This document shows positions 45,955 to 57,405 of a DNA stretch of 64,000 nucleotides, one piece after another (position 1 is the stretch's first letter; each line of letters opens with the position of its first letter). The notes beneath the pieces are model-generated. The model searched no databases. It was not told where the DNA came from and saw only the letters and a program-made list of their open reading frames with translations. The translations under genes were made by a program, and so were the position numbers. The stretch lies in assembly GCA_021292105.1 (NCBI GenBank), contig CM037864.1, positions 38,688,486-38,752,485 on the forward strand, written 5' to 3'. This DNA is from Anadara kagoshimensis. Its lineage: Eukaryota > Mollusca > Bivalvia > Arcoida > Arcidae.

Positions 45955-46488
45955 GAAAATTGATAAGCCAAAAATATTAGATGTTCATTATTATCAGGTT
46001 TTACTGTATTAGTATGTTCAATTGACCATTTAAGTACAGTAGGTGCAGCAATAGAATTATGTTGTAAACACTTTTCTGTGTCAAGTAAAAGGTTGATTTA
46101 TTGGAACTATTAGATTTATACTCATTATTATAATTAATGTAGAACAGAATTTCTTTATGACATGTAAGTAATTGTATTGTAACTATTTACAAAGTGTAGT
46201 TTCATTTCTTACATTATTGTTTTTGTTCAACGAAGCTTAAATCCAGCGGAAATTACCAAAACTAAGCTAAAAACTCGGAGAAGAAAAATGTCTTGCATGT
46301 ATAATTGAATTTGTCTGAAAAACGTTTGAAGGTTTAAGGCTGCATTTTATCCAAAAACGTTTATTGCTATTATAGTGATTATTCAACAATAAAAAATATA
46401 AAAATTTCGTCAATAGATTCAATTAATTAGAATGAATTAACGTTTTATATAAGAATTTGATTTGATTAAAATTTCTTTCATACTTCAA

Positions 46489-46491
<3 letters not shown>

Positions 46492-46530
<39 letters not shown>
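46492..46530. repeat. poly(T) run followed by poly(A)
   Basis: 39 T then 8 A. Confidence 0.95.
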
Positions 46531-46537
<7 letters not shown>

Positions 46538-46875
46538 ACCCTGCAAAACGTCACCATAAAGCACATCTAAAATTGCCTCATTGTATCTATTGAATCGGAC
46601 TCAATGCCCCTTAAAAGTTAAAAATCAAAATGTTTTCAGTGCATTTTATAAAGATTTTTGTAAAAATACTTTTTAATTTGTTTTTAATGATAATGCTAAT
46701 GTTAGTGAGAATGAAAAATGAAAACACTGTGATTTTCAAGTGTCAGCAGAATGAATCCCGATTTCCCTAAAACACTGATAGTCACTCGGCAAAGTGAATT
46801 CATAAAACAGAAGTTTTCTTAAATATCTGGTGTACAAGATTGAAAAAAACAAACAAATACAAAGTTATATCATTT

Positions 46876-46932
46876 AGAGAGAGAGAGAGAGAGAGAGATG
46901 ATGATGGTGGTGGGTGATGGTTTCAAATGTAT

Positions 46933-46973
<41 letters not shown>
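46876..46973. repeat. two (GA)n microsatellites flanked by a short duplication
   Basis: 46876-46898 and 46937-46973; tttcaaatgtatt occurs just before and just after the second run. Confidence 0.95.
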
Positions 46974-46977
<4 letters not shown>

Positions 46978-47637
46978 AAATGTATTTAATTGATTGTATT
47001 AATACCTAAGTATACTTTTCTTGTATATTCCATTATGACGTAAATTGATGTTGATTTCATTTCTCCCTGGTACATCAGACATCAGATGTATTCCCGCCAT
47101 TTTGTCCCAGTAGATACTCCGTCATTGTACATTAGTGTAATTAAATTTATTCTGTAATTTTCTGTTCTTTTCTATATATCGACTAAATGTATCGTTATTC
47201 AGTCCCAAGAGAATTCTGGCTAAATCTATTTTCAAAGGCAGTTTGGGTTTATCAAAAAACCCACAAACTATTCGAAATACTCATCGAGAACTCTGATTGA
47301 CAAAAAAGTAAATATTTTTTTCCAATCTCGCAGTTTGCATCATTTACTTTGAATTATATCTGCGATGGTGTAATTAATGACCTATTTTGGCCCACGGGGA
47401 AAACTTCGTATTGTTAACAGGTGATAGATCAATCGCTCTTGTCAAGTACATGGGGGTCAGTAGTAGAGAATAGTCAGTGTACAGCATTATGTAGACTTTT
47501 AGGGATTGTTCACTGACAGAATGATAAAACCATGTTTTTAAAAATTATAATACATATACTCTCTTTTTAAAAAAACCCAAAAGGTATGCCGTTGGTATAT
47601 TTCCAATATCTTTTATTTACAATACAGATTATATCAA

Positions 47638-47950
47638 ACACATACATAACAGCTAATGTCCAAACCACAATCCCAACAGCAAAGTTAAAACTACATGAAC
47701 AATGAAAAATGGTAAATTAAATTAAACACGTGAAGTTACAGTGGTAAAGTGAGACCGGGTGCTCCCGAAGGATTAGCAACTCTGGTTGAACTAGCTACAT
47801 GGCTAGAATAAAAGGAACTACGAGACGTCACATATATCAAGGATAGAGTAAAACATCATTTACAATATCGTGATGACGGCCATAAAACTTCTTGAGGTCT
47901 TTGAATAGCTTAGGCTTAGTAATATGAATATCCCAACAATTTATTTGTTA
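47638..47950 (-). repeat. family B repeat, near full length, minus orientation
   Basis: tgtccaaaccacaatcccaa, aacacgtgaagtt, gaccgggtgctcccgaagg, actacgagacgtcacatata then tcaaggat, gtgatgacggccataaaact then tcttgaggt. Covers most of the 12001-12385 consensus. Confidence 0.85.
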
Positions 47951-48603
47951 GCAAGTTTCTTTGTTGTATAAAATCCCCGACAAAACATTAAATTTTTGCA
48001 TTCTACACTTTTCGTCTATTTCAACCTTTCCGCATAACATGTAGTAAACTGGCATGTGAATGGTTAGTTTTTAAAATTCAATGTTTAAAAGTACATGTAA
48101 TGAAAATAAGAAAAACTTAGAAAGCTACGCAATGGGTTATAAGTTCTTAGTTTAGAATTTTCGTCAAAACCGTCACGCGATTTGTGAAATTTTATCATGT
48201 GATATATGATAAAAAGATTTTGAAAATAATTGAAATTCAGAATATCAGAGCGATATGGCGCCATCACTTGAATGTTTTATTCCTGTGCCCGGATGTTTTA
48301 ATGTCGAACCTGTCAATCGTTAACCAAATGACTTGTGATAATTGAATTTTAAAATTGGAAGATTTCGATAAGTTCAGTACAATTTCATTACACCAATATC
48401 AACGCCGACATTCTCATGGAATTGAAATCGTGAAATAATGTTATTCTTCCATACAGATAAAACATAGATTATCATCGGTTCGGTCTAGCATTGATCTAAA
48501 ATAGACAGTCTTGTTTTTCTGAAACTCATTAAGGAAGTAACATAACGCTAAAGGTGATGATATAGGGATTTCTATGTTTTAAATCCGACCTTCATATAGA
48601 AGC

Positions 48604-48651
<48 letters not shown>

Positions 48652-49629
48652 AAAACGAGGAAGATTATATCGTATTCTTTCCCGCGATGTAGAAACACAA
48701 ATACCAGATTATTAAGTTGTTTCTTAACAACAATATTGTGGTGTCAATATTTCTAAATAATATTATATTTATGTACCTAAACAAATTCCAAAATCGCTGT
48801 CTTGTAATTTTTCCCCTTGAAACACATTGCAAGTTTCCTTTTCACACTTTATCGAAATTTTCTAATTTACAAAATGATAAAGTACCCCAAGAGAGCATCT
48901 GTACTTTGTTTTGCTGAATATGCATTTATTAATATTTCGATTTTAAAAAACACTACAGAATCGTAATTGCATTTTCTTCGCAAACTATCATGATTTGTGA
49001 TCTTTCCAAACGCAGAGAAATATAGCTCACTTCGTGAACGTTAAAACTATTAAATTTGATTATTTTCCTACACATTTCGTCAAGTATTCCCTTTTGAATC
49101 GGTTTCCATAGTAACACACATTTCTGTTTTTTGAGTTGTTACTTTTTTTTGCAAATGGAACTATAAAGAATAAATGATTTCAAATTGGTGATACATGTAG
49201 CAAGAATATATTCGGTCCCCTCGGAAGAATCATTCTGTTTAATTAGCACGGGTATGAAGAGATTGGCGCTAATTGGCATTTTAATTCTTTTTAGTGATGA
49301 CAACATATAGCACTTTATATTCTTTAATGAACCAATAGAGATTTGAATAAATTTTATTGGAGCATTATGATGTTACGAGTTTAGAGAATTGTGGTATTTT
49401 TTCTGCGAGTAAGATAATTGCATATATGGTCAGGTTATGTATGATGCAAAATCATGATAGACCACGTGATCCAAAAGTTACAATTTATTATATAACCTGT
49501 TCAATAATTAATGATGTGTTTTTTTAAGAACTTTGAAATCTGTAGATAAAGATGACAATAATTTTGTTGTTGAAACACAAGCTTTAGGTTTAACCCTGAT
49601 ATTTAGCAATGCTGATGATGCAAGCTGGC
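47951..49629. other. no gene recognised; one microsatellite
   Basis: (AG)n at 48605-48650. Remaining sequence is AT-rich, with chance frames. Confidence 0.5.
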
Positions 49630-50060
49630 TTAAGTACACCAGCACTTACCGAGCTAAAATCTCGAACTTGGGCCAGGATTTTAGTCTAAATCTAATTCTC
49701 CAAAATATCTCCAATTTTGCTGATTTTTCAATGCAACAGATTGTCTTGGAGATTACAGATATACGAGTACACCTGTAGTTACTGAGCTAAAACCTCAGAC
49801 TTTATCCAGGCTTGGATGAGACTCAAATGGCGTTTTAACTATAAAAGTAGAATTTAGTCTGAATCTATTTCTCCAAAATATGTTCTATTTTGCTGGTATT
49901 TCAATGCCACAGATTGTCCTGGAGATCAGAGGTATACGAGTACATCAGCACTTACAGAAATGTTCAGACTTTCATTCTGGCTTCAATGAGACTTAAATTG
50001 GTGTCTTTACTTTTAAAGTAGATTTCAGACTGAATCTTAGTCTCTAAAATGTATCTTATA
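49630..50060. repeat. degenerate tandem repeat, about 170-bp unit, 2.7 copies
   Basis: agtacaccagcacttacc, ttttagtctaaatctaattc then tccaaaatat, and cagattgtcttggagat recur at spacings of about 130 (one unit shortened) and 170 bases. Confidence 0.8.
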
Positions 50061-50639
50061 AATACCGTTAAGAGTACATTGCCTTATTTTTATTTCTGCC
50101 CTCTGTTACGGACTCTTTATTGGCAAGTCGCTTCGTTCTCTTACACAAATCAATTTGGACAGCCTTTCAATTCTGATTAAAAGACAGTGGAATGTATGGT
50201 AAATTTTATTAATAACTGTTTCATGGTGTTTTCTTACGACTGAAGATGGCGCGAGAAGAAGCGTGACTAGAATATTTACCGGTGTAATGGGAATTTTCGT
50301 CTCATTTCACTCTCAGCTCACGTGTTCGGCTTGCTGCAGTTGATGTAATCAAAAGACAGGCAATACACACATAGAATGAAATGAAATTGAATCTTCAGCC
50401 CAAATAAATTGGATCTTATCTGATTCTAATTTAATATAAATATTAGAACTTGAAAATACTAGTAAACAAAAATCAACAAATTTACGATATGTTTTCTCAT
50501 GTAATATGATATCTCTCAATACAAAATCATGTTTGCATATTGTTTAAATTTCCTGCAAGTTAAAATTTGAAATTTCTCAAAAACTAAGGTATACTCCCTC
50601 ATGTGGGGTGTTTCCTTGGCTTAGTTTGGTGGAGTATGT

Positions 50640-50745
50640 TTTAGTCCTTTGGACGGCTTTTCGGTATGTTCAAAACGATTTTGGTTTCATGGTTTTGGTC
50701 CAGGCGCTGCTGGTGGGGGGTTGTGTTCCGAAACGGCCGTCTGGT
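50640..50745 (-). repeat. family G repeat, GC-rich variant
   Basis: Minus strand reads gcaccagacggccgtttcgg then aacacaacc and gcgcctggaccaaaacc, the family G order but with several A/T positions turned to C. Confidence 0.6.
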
Positions 50746-50935
50746 GCTGTGGGGTTGGAGCTGGTATAAAATGTAATTTACACAGTAAAACAAAGATAAT
50801 ATTTAATTGACTACCAGGAAATTGAAATTGAAAGAATAATGTAACCAAGAACACGGAACAATAAAAACAAACACAAAAATGACAAACACATATTGGAACA
50901 ACAGTCAAACATCTATAAAGACCAACGTAGGGAAC

Positions 50936-51083
50936 CAGTAAAAGTGACCTTTATGGGCAGGTGGCATTTATATACAGGTTCAAATATATAAAGAAGGAAC
51001 AATTAGGATACAATTCTACTTCCTTTATAAGCAGGTGGCCCTTATATAGAGGTGGACTTTAAGGCAGATTGGACTGTATATAA
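50936..51083 (-). repeat. decayed family I MITE-like sequence
   Basis: ttatatagaggtggacttta, then aggcagattggactgtata, parallels the complement of the clean copy at 55806-55912; a second partial unit (gggcaggtggcatttatata) precedes it. Confidence 0.5.
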
Positions 51084-51818
51084 TATAAAATTACAAAACC
51101 GTGAGCCCATAAAAGCCACTTTTTACTGTTTCCCTTGGATAACCTTTATAGACAATTTTCACTGCACATGCATATTTGCTATACTTATATATATATTTTT
51201 AAATTGTTGAATGTTTATAGCATTAAAAACGTTTGGTTGTAGAATCCTTTAACAGTATGACCAATGGCTGTCCAAAGCCGAACATTTTTTACAAGATGAA
51301 CACCTCGAATGGAATCTTGAATTAAACTTTAATTGTATACCCAATGATATGTAACCATTAAACATATAAATGATCATTCAAAACATCTCATTTCAATAAT
51401 TTTAAGCAATTCAACTATCGTGTTTATCTTTTCATTTACTTGTGTTTTAATTTTTTGTGATACAGTCTAACTGACTCTGGTAAGATTGAGCAGTTGCGTT
51501 TTCTTCTCAAATTCTTCACGGGGGCGTTTAACTTCATACAATAAATCATTTCATTTTTCTGAATATCGTGTTTTAAATACGTCCTAAAAACAACATCCAA
51601 ACTTTTTGTTTTAATTTGTTTTAATGTTTTTTTTTAAATATGACTTTTGCAAACTTGGTCATACCTTATACTTTAAATGTTTTACAATTCGGTTCTTTTT
51701 AAATAAATACGGTTTAACTTCGATTCATTGAAACCATTTGTTCGGTCAAATTCTGGCATTATAAAGGGGTTTGGCGATAAAATGAGGGAAGCTTCTAAAG
51801 AAAATAACAGAGACGTCG

Positions 51819-52063
51819 TCAACCATAGGCGAAGGTTTAGAAATTCCATGTGCTTTGCGATGACATACAGCAGGATTCTTTATCGTGCCATGCCTACCGT
51901 GTCACGGGACTTCGTTTATATAAAGATCCGTGGCTTTCATTAAGTAATGTCGAACGCCTGGCGAAAGAACAGTCCCTAACCACTTTCAAGTCTTTGGTCA
52001 GACCCGGTCGGGATTTGAATCCACGGCCTTCCACTTAATGAGCGAGCACTCTACCAACTGAAG
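51819..52063 (-). mobile_element. tRNA-derived SINE, minus orientation, ends shortened
   Basis: Complement shows the B box (ggattcaaatcc-like), gaaagaacagtccctaacca in minus sense, and ataggcgaagg at its 3' side; both the A-box edge and the CAACT tail are cut. Confidence 0.85.
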
Positions 52064-52523
52064 GAAAAATATTTATGAACTTAAAAAATGTGGCAAAGTT
52101 ACCGATGGACGCTATAATAAACGATGTTTTACCGCACATACCTTTGCATTCAAACAAATAATATTTGTTTCTGCTTACATAGCTACATTGTTAGTTAAAT
52201 CAACTATCGATTAAAATGGATGAAATAGCAATTTGTCACGAAACAACAGCATCTTGTTTCAATTTTAATATCAAAATAGACTTTATAAAATAAAATTCAG
52301 AATCAATAAACTGCTCTGTCAGTATGTTTAGGTATTATACTGGTTTTCCGGAATACGGTTAGTTAGGGTATCGATGATTGATGAAATGATTGATGGTCAA
52401 GGTTCTCTTGATGTTTTACGACATGGGCGAGCATTGTCAAGTAACAAAACAACTGTCGTAGTTCAAGGTATACGGTATTATACTGCCGAGCATTGTTGAC
52501 CTACAAAATTGCGACGAATCAAA

Positions 52524-52775
52524 GTATAGGCAAACAACATTGACCTGTCCGCTTTACCTTTAATTTAATTCATTATTTTGAACAAGTATAGATAGAAACT
52601 GTTATATAGGGAAACAGAATTACATAATGGGAAACACTATTACTATTTTAAAAGTTAACACCAGCATTGTGTATGTATTAACTGCGAATCCTAACACTAC
52701 CCATATAATAAGTGGATCGTCCTATTTGAATATTCCTAAAGGTCAAGCGGACAGGTCAATATTGTTTAACTATAC
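52524..52775. mobile_element. family C TIR element, clean copy
   Basis: gtataggcaaacaacattga then cctgtccgc on the left; gcggacaggtcaatattgtt then taactatac on the right. 252 bases. It splits another repeated sequence: gcgagcattgt..acaaaacaactgt occurs on both sides (about 52432-52460 and 52799-52830). Confidence 0.92.
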
Positions 52776-53008
52776 ACATTATATGATACGATGCGTGGTC
52801 GAGCATTGTTGGCTTTCAAAACAACTGTGGGTGGATGAAATCTCTAGTGAGAAATTTGATATGATCCTGGTTGATCTTTTGAACTTGTGTCAACAATTTT
52901 ATGTTGATGCTGTAAAATAAAACAATTGATATACCTTAGCTCTGGATCATCAATATATGTAGGTAGAAATAAAATAATGTGTAAAGTCATCTGTGGGTGA
53001 AACAGAAG

Positions 53009-53217
53009 ACAGTACAGACCTGTCGAAAGTTTAACAGTAAGCCAGCAAATTGGCTGTTTATCTTGCGTCCACTCCACAAGAGTTTTTCGCCAGTGGCTAT
53101 CTATCTCTCTAGTGGTCACTATTCGGCCACTGGTTGTCCATATCTCGGTCAGTCCGAAGCCGAGTTTCGTCTCCTTTTCGTTATCTCAATGTTAAACTTT
53201 CGGCAAGTCTGTACTTT
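53009..53217. mobile_element. family A MITE, copy 8
   Basis: acagtacagacctgtcgaaa on the left; actttcggcaagtctgtact then tta on the right. Confidence 0.9.
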
Positions 53218-53856
53218 ACATTTTAGCGAAAACCAAAACAATCCTATCATTTTGTTATGATCATCAAGATCTTCACATACCATGTTCAAGGTCAGATAGC
53301 GAACCGAAAACCTTTTAAATAATTGAAAATAATTATGATCATCAAAAGGAATCTTGTCTTCAAATCTCGCGTCCTTTATGTACAATAAATGTATTTATAT
53401 CGAGCTTTTTACAACAGAACAGTTATTACGACTGCAATATAACAGTTCCATGTTAAATTATGCATGATTTCGTTTTCCATTATGGTGACATAGATCACGC
53501 CATTTTCTGATCACAGAAACGCTTACTTGCACCTAAAATTTACCTTACCATTTCTAAGACAGCTTTTATCAGAATGAAATGATCTGTCATATCTTGATCA
53601 TCTTGAAAATTGAAATTGTTGATTTTTAAAATAAGTAAAAAGCCTACCTTTGGAGTACCTCCTTGATTGGAAGTTGCTTGTGTAATTTATCGATTTATTT
53701 ATCTATTAGCTAGACCATTGTTCTTTTACCATGATGATAAAACGTACTTAATTGAATTTGTTCATCCATAATATTATGTTTGTGTTTATATTCTGAATAC
53801 CAACATCTAGATGTCATCAGCTGAATATGCAACTGAACCATATCTCAAACACTAGA

Positions 53857-54183
53857 GTTGAGTTGAGTAATGGTGTTTAACGTCCTAGTCAAGAATATTT
53901 CACTTATATCGAGACATCTCCAGCTATAGGCGAAGGTGCATAAATTTTGCCTGTGCGTTGCGCTGATGATGGCATTATACAGCAAGGTTCTTTATCGTGC
54001 CAAACCCAGTGACACGGGACCTCGTTTATTTTAAGTTCCCGTCCGAAAGAACCGTGATGCCGAGTGCTTGGGGAAAAACAGTCAATACCCACCTTTAAGT
54101 CTTGGGTCAGACCCGGTAGGGACTCGAACCCACGACCTCTCACTTACGGAGCGAGCACTCTACCAACTGAGCTACCACAGTGG
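53857..54183 (-). mobile_element. tRNA-derived SINE, complete, with target duplication
   Basis: Minus strand carries A box, B box (gggttcgagtcc), body and tail (actcaactcaac). Flanked by tctcaaacactaga at 53843-53856 and 54184-54197, an exact 14-base duplication, so the copy is fairly young. Confidence 0.96.
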
Positions 54184-54466
54184 TCTCAAACACTAGAAGT
54201 GAAAATATGGAACTGAACCATAAGTCAATGCTAAAATGAACATGTGTAAAAGAACCATATCTCAGTACCAGCATACAGGCGACGTCAGAATATGGAAAAG
54301 AACACACATCAACACCAATATAATGGTGATTTAAAAACTATATTTCGATACAAAACACAATATGGTAGAGAACCACATTTCCATAGTGACATACAGATGA
54401 CGTCAGAATATTGAAGAAAACAATATCTCAATAGAGTTCAGCGTATGCATACATACTTAATCTCAA

Positions 54467-54471
<5 letters not shown>

Positions 54472-54512
<41 letters not shown>
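54472..54512. repeat. (AG)n microsatellite
   Basis: About 20 AG units, 67 bases left of the perfect palindrome. Confidence 0.98.
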
Positions 54513-54514
<2 letters not shown>

Positions 54515-54578
54515 TGTGTTTTACTGTATGCTGTCTCATTGACGTTGCAATGATGTTGCCAAATATGAAATAGTATAC

Positions 54579-54748
54579 AAAAAAATAGCCATTTTATTTA
54601 AGTGATGTTTGAAACCACAGATAAACCAAAGGTCTATAGACATCTGTTAAAAGACATAATACATGTATTATGTCTTTTAACAGATGTCTATAGACCTTTG
54701 GTTTATCTGTGGTTTCAAACATCACTTAAATAAAATGGCTATTTTTTT
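54579..54748. repeat. perfect 170-bp palindrome
   Basis: Centre at 54663/54664 (acatgt). Each 85-base arm is the exact reverse complement of the other with no spacer and no mismatch; symmetry stops sharply at 54578/54749. Confidence 0.97.
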
Positions 54749-54786
54749 TAAACATTTTGCATGAATTATACCAACATCTAATTATT

Positions 54787-54897
54787 TAAAAGATGTCTCC
54801 ATTGAACTATTCAAACACGGAGTCCATACTGTTCCAATACATTCCAATGCTGTAAAAACAATCTAGTTGCCAGTTACGGTAGTGGAATATATTGCAA
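54787..54897. repeat. family F repeat, copy 1
   Basis: gagtccatactgttccaata, tccaatgctgta and agttacggtagtggaatat recur at 57055-57160. Confidence 0.75.
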
Positions 54898-54945
54898 TTC
54901 GCAAGAGTGAATGGCCACAAAAAATGTGCTTATTATAAATAAATC

Positions 54946-55050
54946 TGTTTTTTGTAGCACTAGACGGCTGTTTTGGAATAGATTTGAAGTGCTCGAACCT
55001 AAAATGTAGAAAATCAAAAATATTTAAGATGTTGAAATGAGAAAAAATAG
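54946..55050 (+). repeat. family G repeat
   Basis: gtagcactagacggctgttt then tggaatag, and ttaagatgttgaaatgag. Confidence 0.65.
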
Positions 55051-55357
55051 AAGTACACATGTACCAAAATGAATTCTCTCAAATCCACATAAAACAATAC
55101 TTTGAACATAGTGATTTTAAAACAATTTCCCGTAGCATACTTCAAGGCCACGTGTTTTTTTACGTTTTGTTTTGGTAATGGAATATGTCATTGTTTAGCA
55201 ACTAATTGCTATGTCATCTGATATTCATTTAGGTTTATCAATTACTATACACACATGGGGCACTTGATTAAAAATCATGTCTGCTATATAAACAGGATGG
55301 TATCTTCTGTTTTTTATTTCAGAAGGAAACGTGAATAATTTAATCAAGTACAATGCG

Positions 55358-55558
55358 TACAGTATAGACCTGTCGAAAGTTTAACACTGAGCTAATGAGA
55401 GAAGTCAAAGCTCGTCTGTCAAGCGAACGGGATATATGTCTGGATATCTTATTGCCCAAAACGTTTCCGAAAGATAAAGCTAAAATTGGCGATGCAAGTT
55501 GTCGATTTGACACTTATTCGTGTTATTGGTGTTAAACTTTCGACAGGCCTGTACTGTA
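55358..55558. mobile_element. family A MITE, copy 9
   Basis: tacagtatagacctgtcgaa on the left and tcgacaggcctgtactgta on the right, TA at both ends. Interior gagaagtcaaagctcg places it in a second subgroup with copies 6 and 10. Confidence 0.92.
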
Positions 55559-55763
55559 ATTAGATAATGGAATCTTCATTTTGTATTTTTATATAGTGTT
55601 TTTTTCCATTGGAAATATAATATATCATTTTTGTGATACATCAGGCTAAAACAATATCGTTTTAATGCATCGGTTACTGAATGATATGAATAAACATCAA
55701 GTTTGTATAAACGCTGCTACGTGCTATTTTTGAATGTATTATTTCATAAAAATTCCAAAGTAG

Positions 55764-55968
55764 CACTTGACAACGCTACTATGGAATAAATAGCATTATA
55801 AAGTATACAGTATAACCTGCTATAGAGTCCACCTCTATATAAAGTCAACCTGTCTATTAAGTCCACTTTTGCTCAGTCCCCTTGGTGGTCTTTATACACA
55901 GGTTATACTGTACTTCAATTTTGCCACTTGACAACGCTACTATGGAATAAATAGCATTATAAAGTATA
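55764..55968. repeat. direct duplication of about 44 bp around a MITE
   Basis: cacttgacaacgctactatg, then gaataaatagcattataaag, then tata, is at 55764-55807 and again at 55925-55968; ttcaattttgc follows both. Confidence 0.93.
55806..55912. mobile_element. family I MITE, 107 bp, TA-flanked
   Basis: tacagtataacctgctatag at the left and acacaggttatactgta at the right. The second copy of the surrounding duplication (aaagtatacttcaa) is the empty site and shows a single TA. Confidence 0.9.
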
Positions 55969-55969
55969 C

Positions 55970-56145
55970 TTCAATTTTGCTTTTATATGTGGCGGCTGTA
56001 GCTTGCTGGGCAAGAGATGCTAACCATTCCGGAGCACACAGTCTCACTTCTCAAGTGGCAGAGCACATGTTTCACTTAATTTGTCAGTTTTCATTTGATT
56101 TTGTTTTTGAGATTGTGATTTCGACATGGTCCGGTATGCGCGACG
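55970..56145 (+). repeat. family B fragment
   Basis: atatgtggcggctgtagctt, ccattccggagcacacagtc and gtgatttcgacatggtccgg. Confidence 0.75.
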
Positions 56146-56534
56146 TCAACTACTAATCACATGGTTAACCCATGGTGTCATGTTTTAGGAATTTTTAATT
56201 CTATTTGTACCGCAATTTTGTATAAACCTAGAAGGAATCTCTTAGTGAAGTATGAATACAAGACATAAAATGTTATCCATGCAAGTATGAATAATAATAG
56301 CCAGTCTGCGTTCTTTTAAGATTCGCTTCTGTTAGATTATATGCACGTAATAATAACAACGTTTATGTACTTCAGTTTTCAAGTTTTCCATCATTGTAGT
56401 AATAAAGAGAAAATAGAAATTTAAGTATCATAGCTTGATGGTTTTCAAATATCAAATTATATATGAATTTGTAAAGAAATTAGCTGGGGGTTTTGTGTGA
56501 CAATAACCAAAACTATAAAAGTTATAAGGACAAC

Positions 56535-56751
56535 CAAGTCAAACAACATTGACCTGTCCGCATTGGGAATATTCATAAAGGAAGATCCACCTAATACATG
56601 GGTAGTTTTAGGATCAGCCGATAATACATAAACATTGCACGTTTTCATTATTAGACGAAATTGACATCTTTTCCCTATGCATTAATCTATGGCTCCATAA
56701 TAAATGTTTAAATTAAAGGTCAAGCAGATATGTCAATGTTGCTTGCCTGTG
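56535..56751. mobile_element. family C TIR element, third copy
   Basis: gtcaaacaacattgacctgt then ccgc on the left, aaaggtcaagcagatatgtc then aatgttgcttgcc on the right; ends more decayed than at 52524. Confidence 0.85.
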
Positions 56752-57054
56752 CAAAGATCAAGCATGTCAAAACAAAAACAAAACCTAACGCTTTTGTTAT
56801 AGTATGGCCTATATAACGGCGTACTCCAGTTTGGTAATCACATTAAGCATATTGGTGTGATATTAAGTATGCCTTTGTGACATTTACGCTAACAAGTGTT
56901 TATGTTTGTCAGTCGCCAGTTCTCTGGGTAATTTAATTTTTTCTCTCGTTAAGATGAAACTGTTTATGGGTGTTCAAAAGAAGAGCATCGGTCGTAAATA
57001 TTTCAAAGTACATTGTATAAGCGAGGTGCTTTTGAATTTTTGTTAAAGGATCCA

Positions 57055-57160
57055 TTCAAAAGTACCATTGCACTGTTCAAACAATGAGTCCATACTGTTC
57101 CAATGCTGTACAAATGCTCTAGTTGTCAGTTACGGTAGTGGAATATTTTGCAATATTATC
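57055..57160. repeat. family F repeat, copy 2
   Basis: aatgagtccatactgttcca then atgctgtac, and gtcagttacggtagtggaat. Confidence 0.75.
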
Positions 57161-57236
57161 AATATAAATAGGAATAGTTCAATGTTTTTATTTTCACTTT
57201 GCTGTTTGTTACCTTTATGTCCTATTTTCGGTGCAG

Positions 57237-57311
57237 GAACTTAACAGCCAAACAAATGACGCCATATCACGCAATGAACTTGCTCATCTGAACGTCATCG
57301 GTCTACATTTG
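57237..57311 (+). CDS. isolated exon-like segment, 25 codons, unrecognised
   Basis: Pyrimidine-rich acceptor ending tttcggtgcag, then 75 open bases in phase 0, then donor GTAATC. Reads ELNSQTNDAISRNELAHLNV then IGLHL. Richer in G+C than its flanks, and open only in this frame over its full length. The intron side continues straight into a family G repeat. No partner exon was found within the window, and the protein family is not recognised. Confidence 0.3.
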
Positions 57312-57405
57312 GTAATCTTATTTTTCTCCTTTCAACATCTTAAAAAATATATGTCCGAGCACTACTGATGAATCATTTTCTTCTTCCGAAACCCCCGACT
57401 AGTGC
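57312..57405 (-). repeat. family G repeat, minus orientation
   Basis: Complement of cctttcaacatctta, ccgagcactactgatgaatc and ccccgactagtgctgc. Confidence 0.65.

Noticed and set aside
52627-52920. 97-codon frame starting MGNTITILKV
   Set aside because: Its first half is family C interior and TIR and its second half is the flanking repeat; no independent sign of coding.
52997-53260. Plus-strand 87-codon frame
   Set aside because: Covers a family A MITE from end to end; the similar frame at 63366-63593 is another MITE copy.
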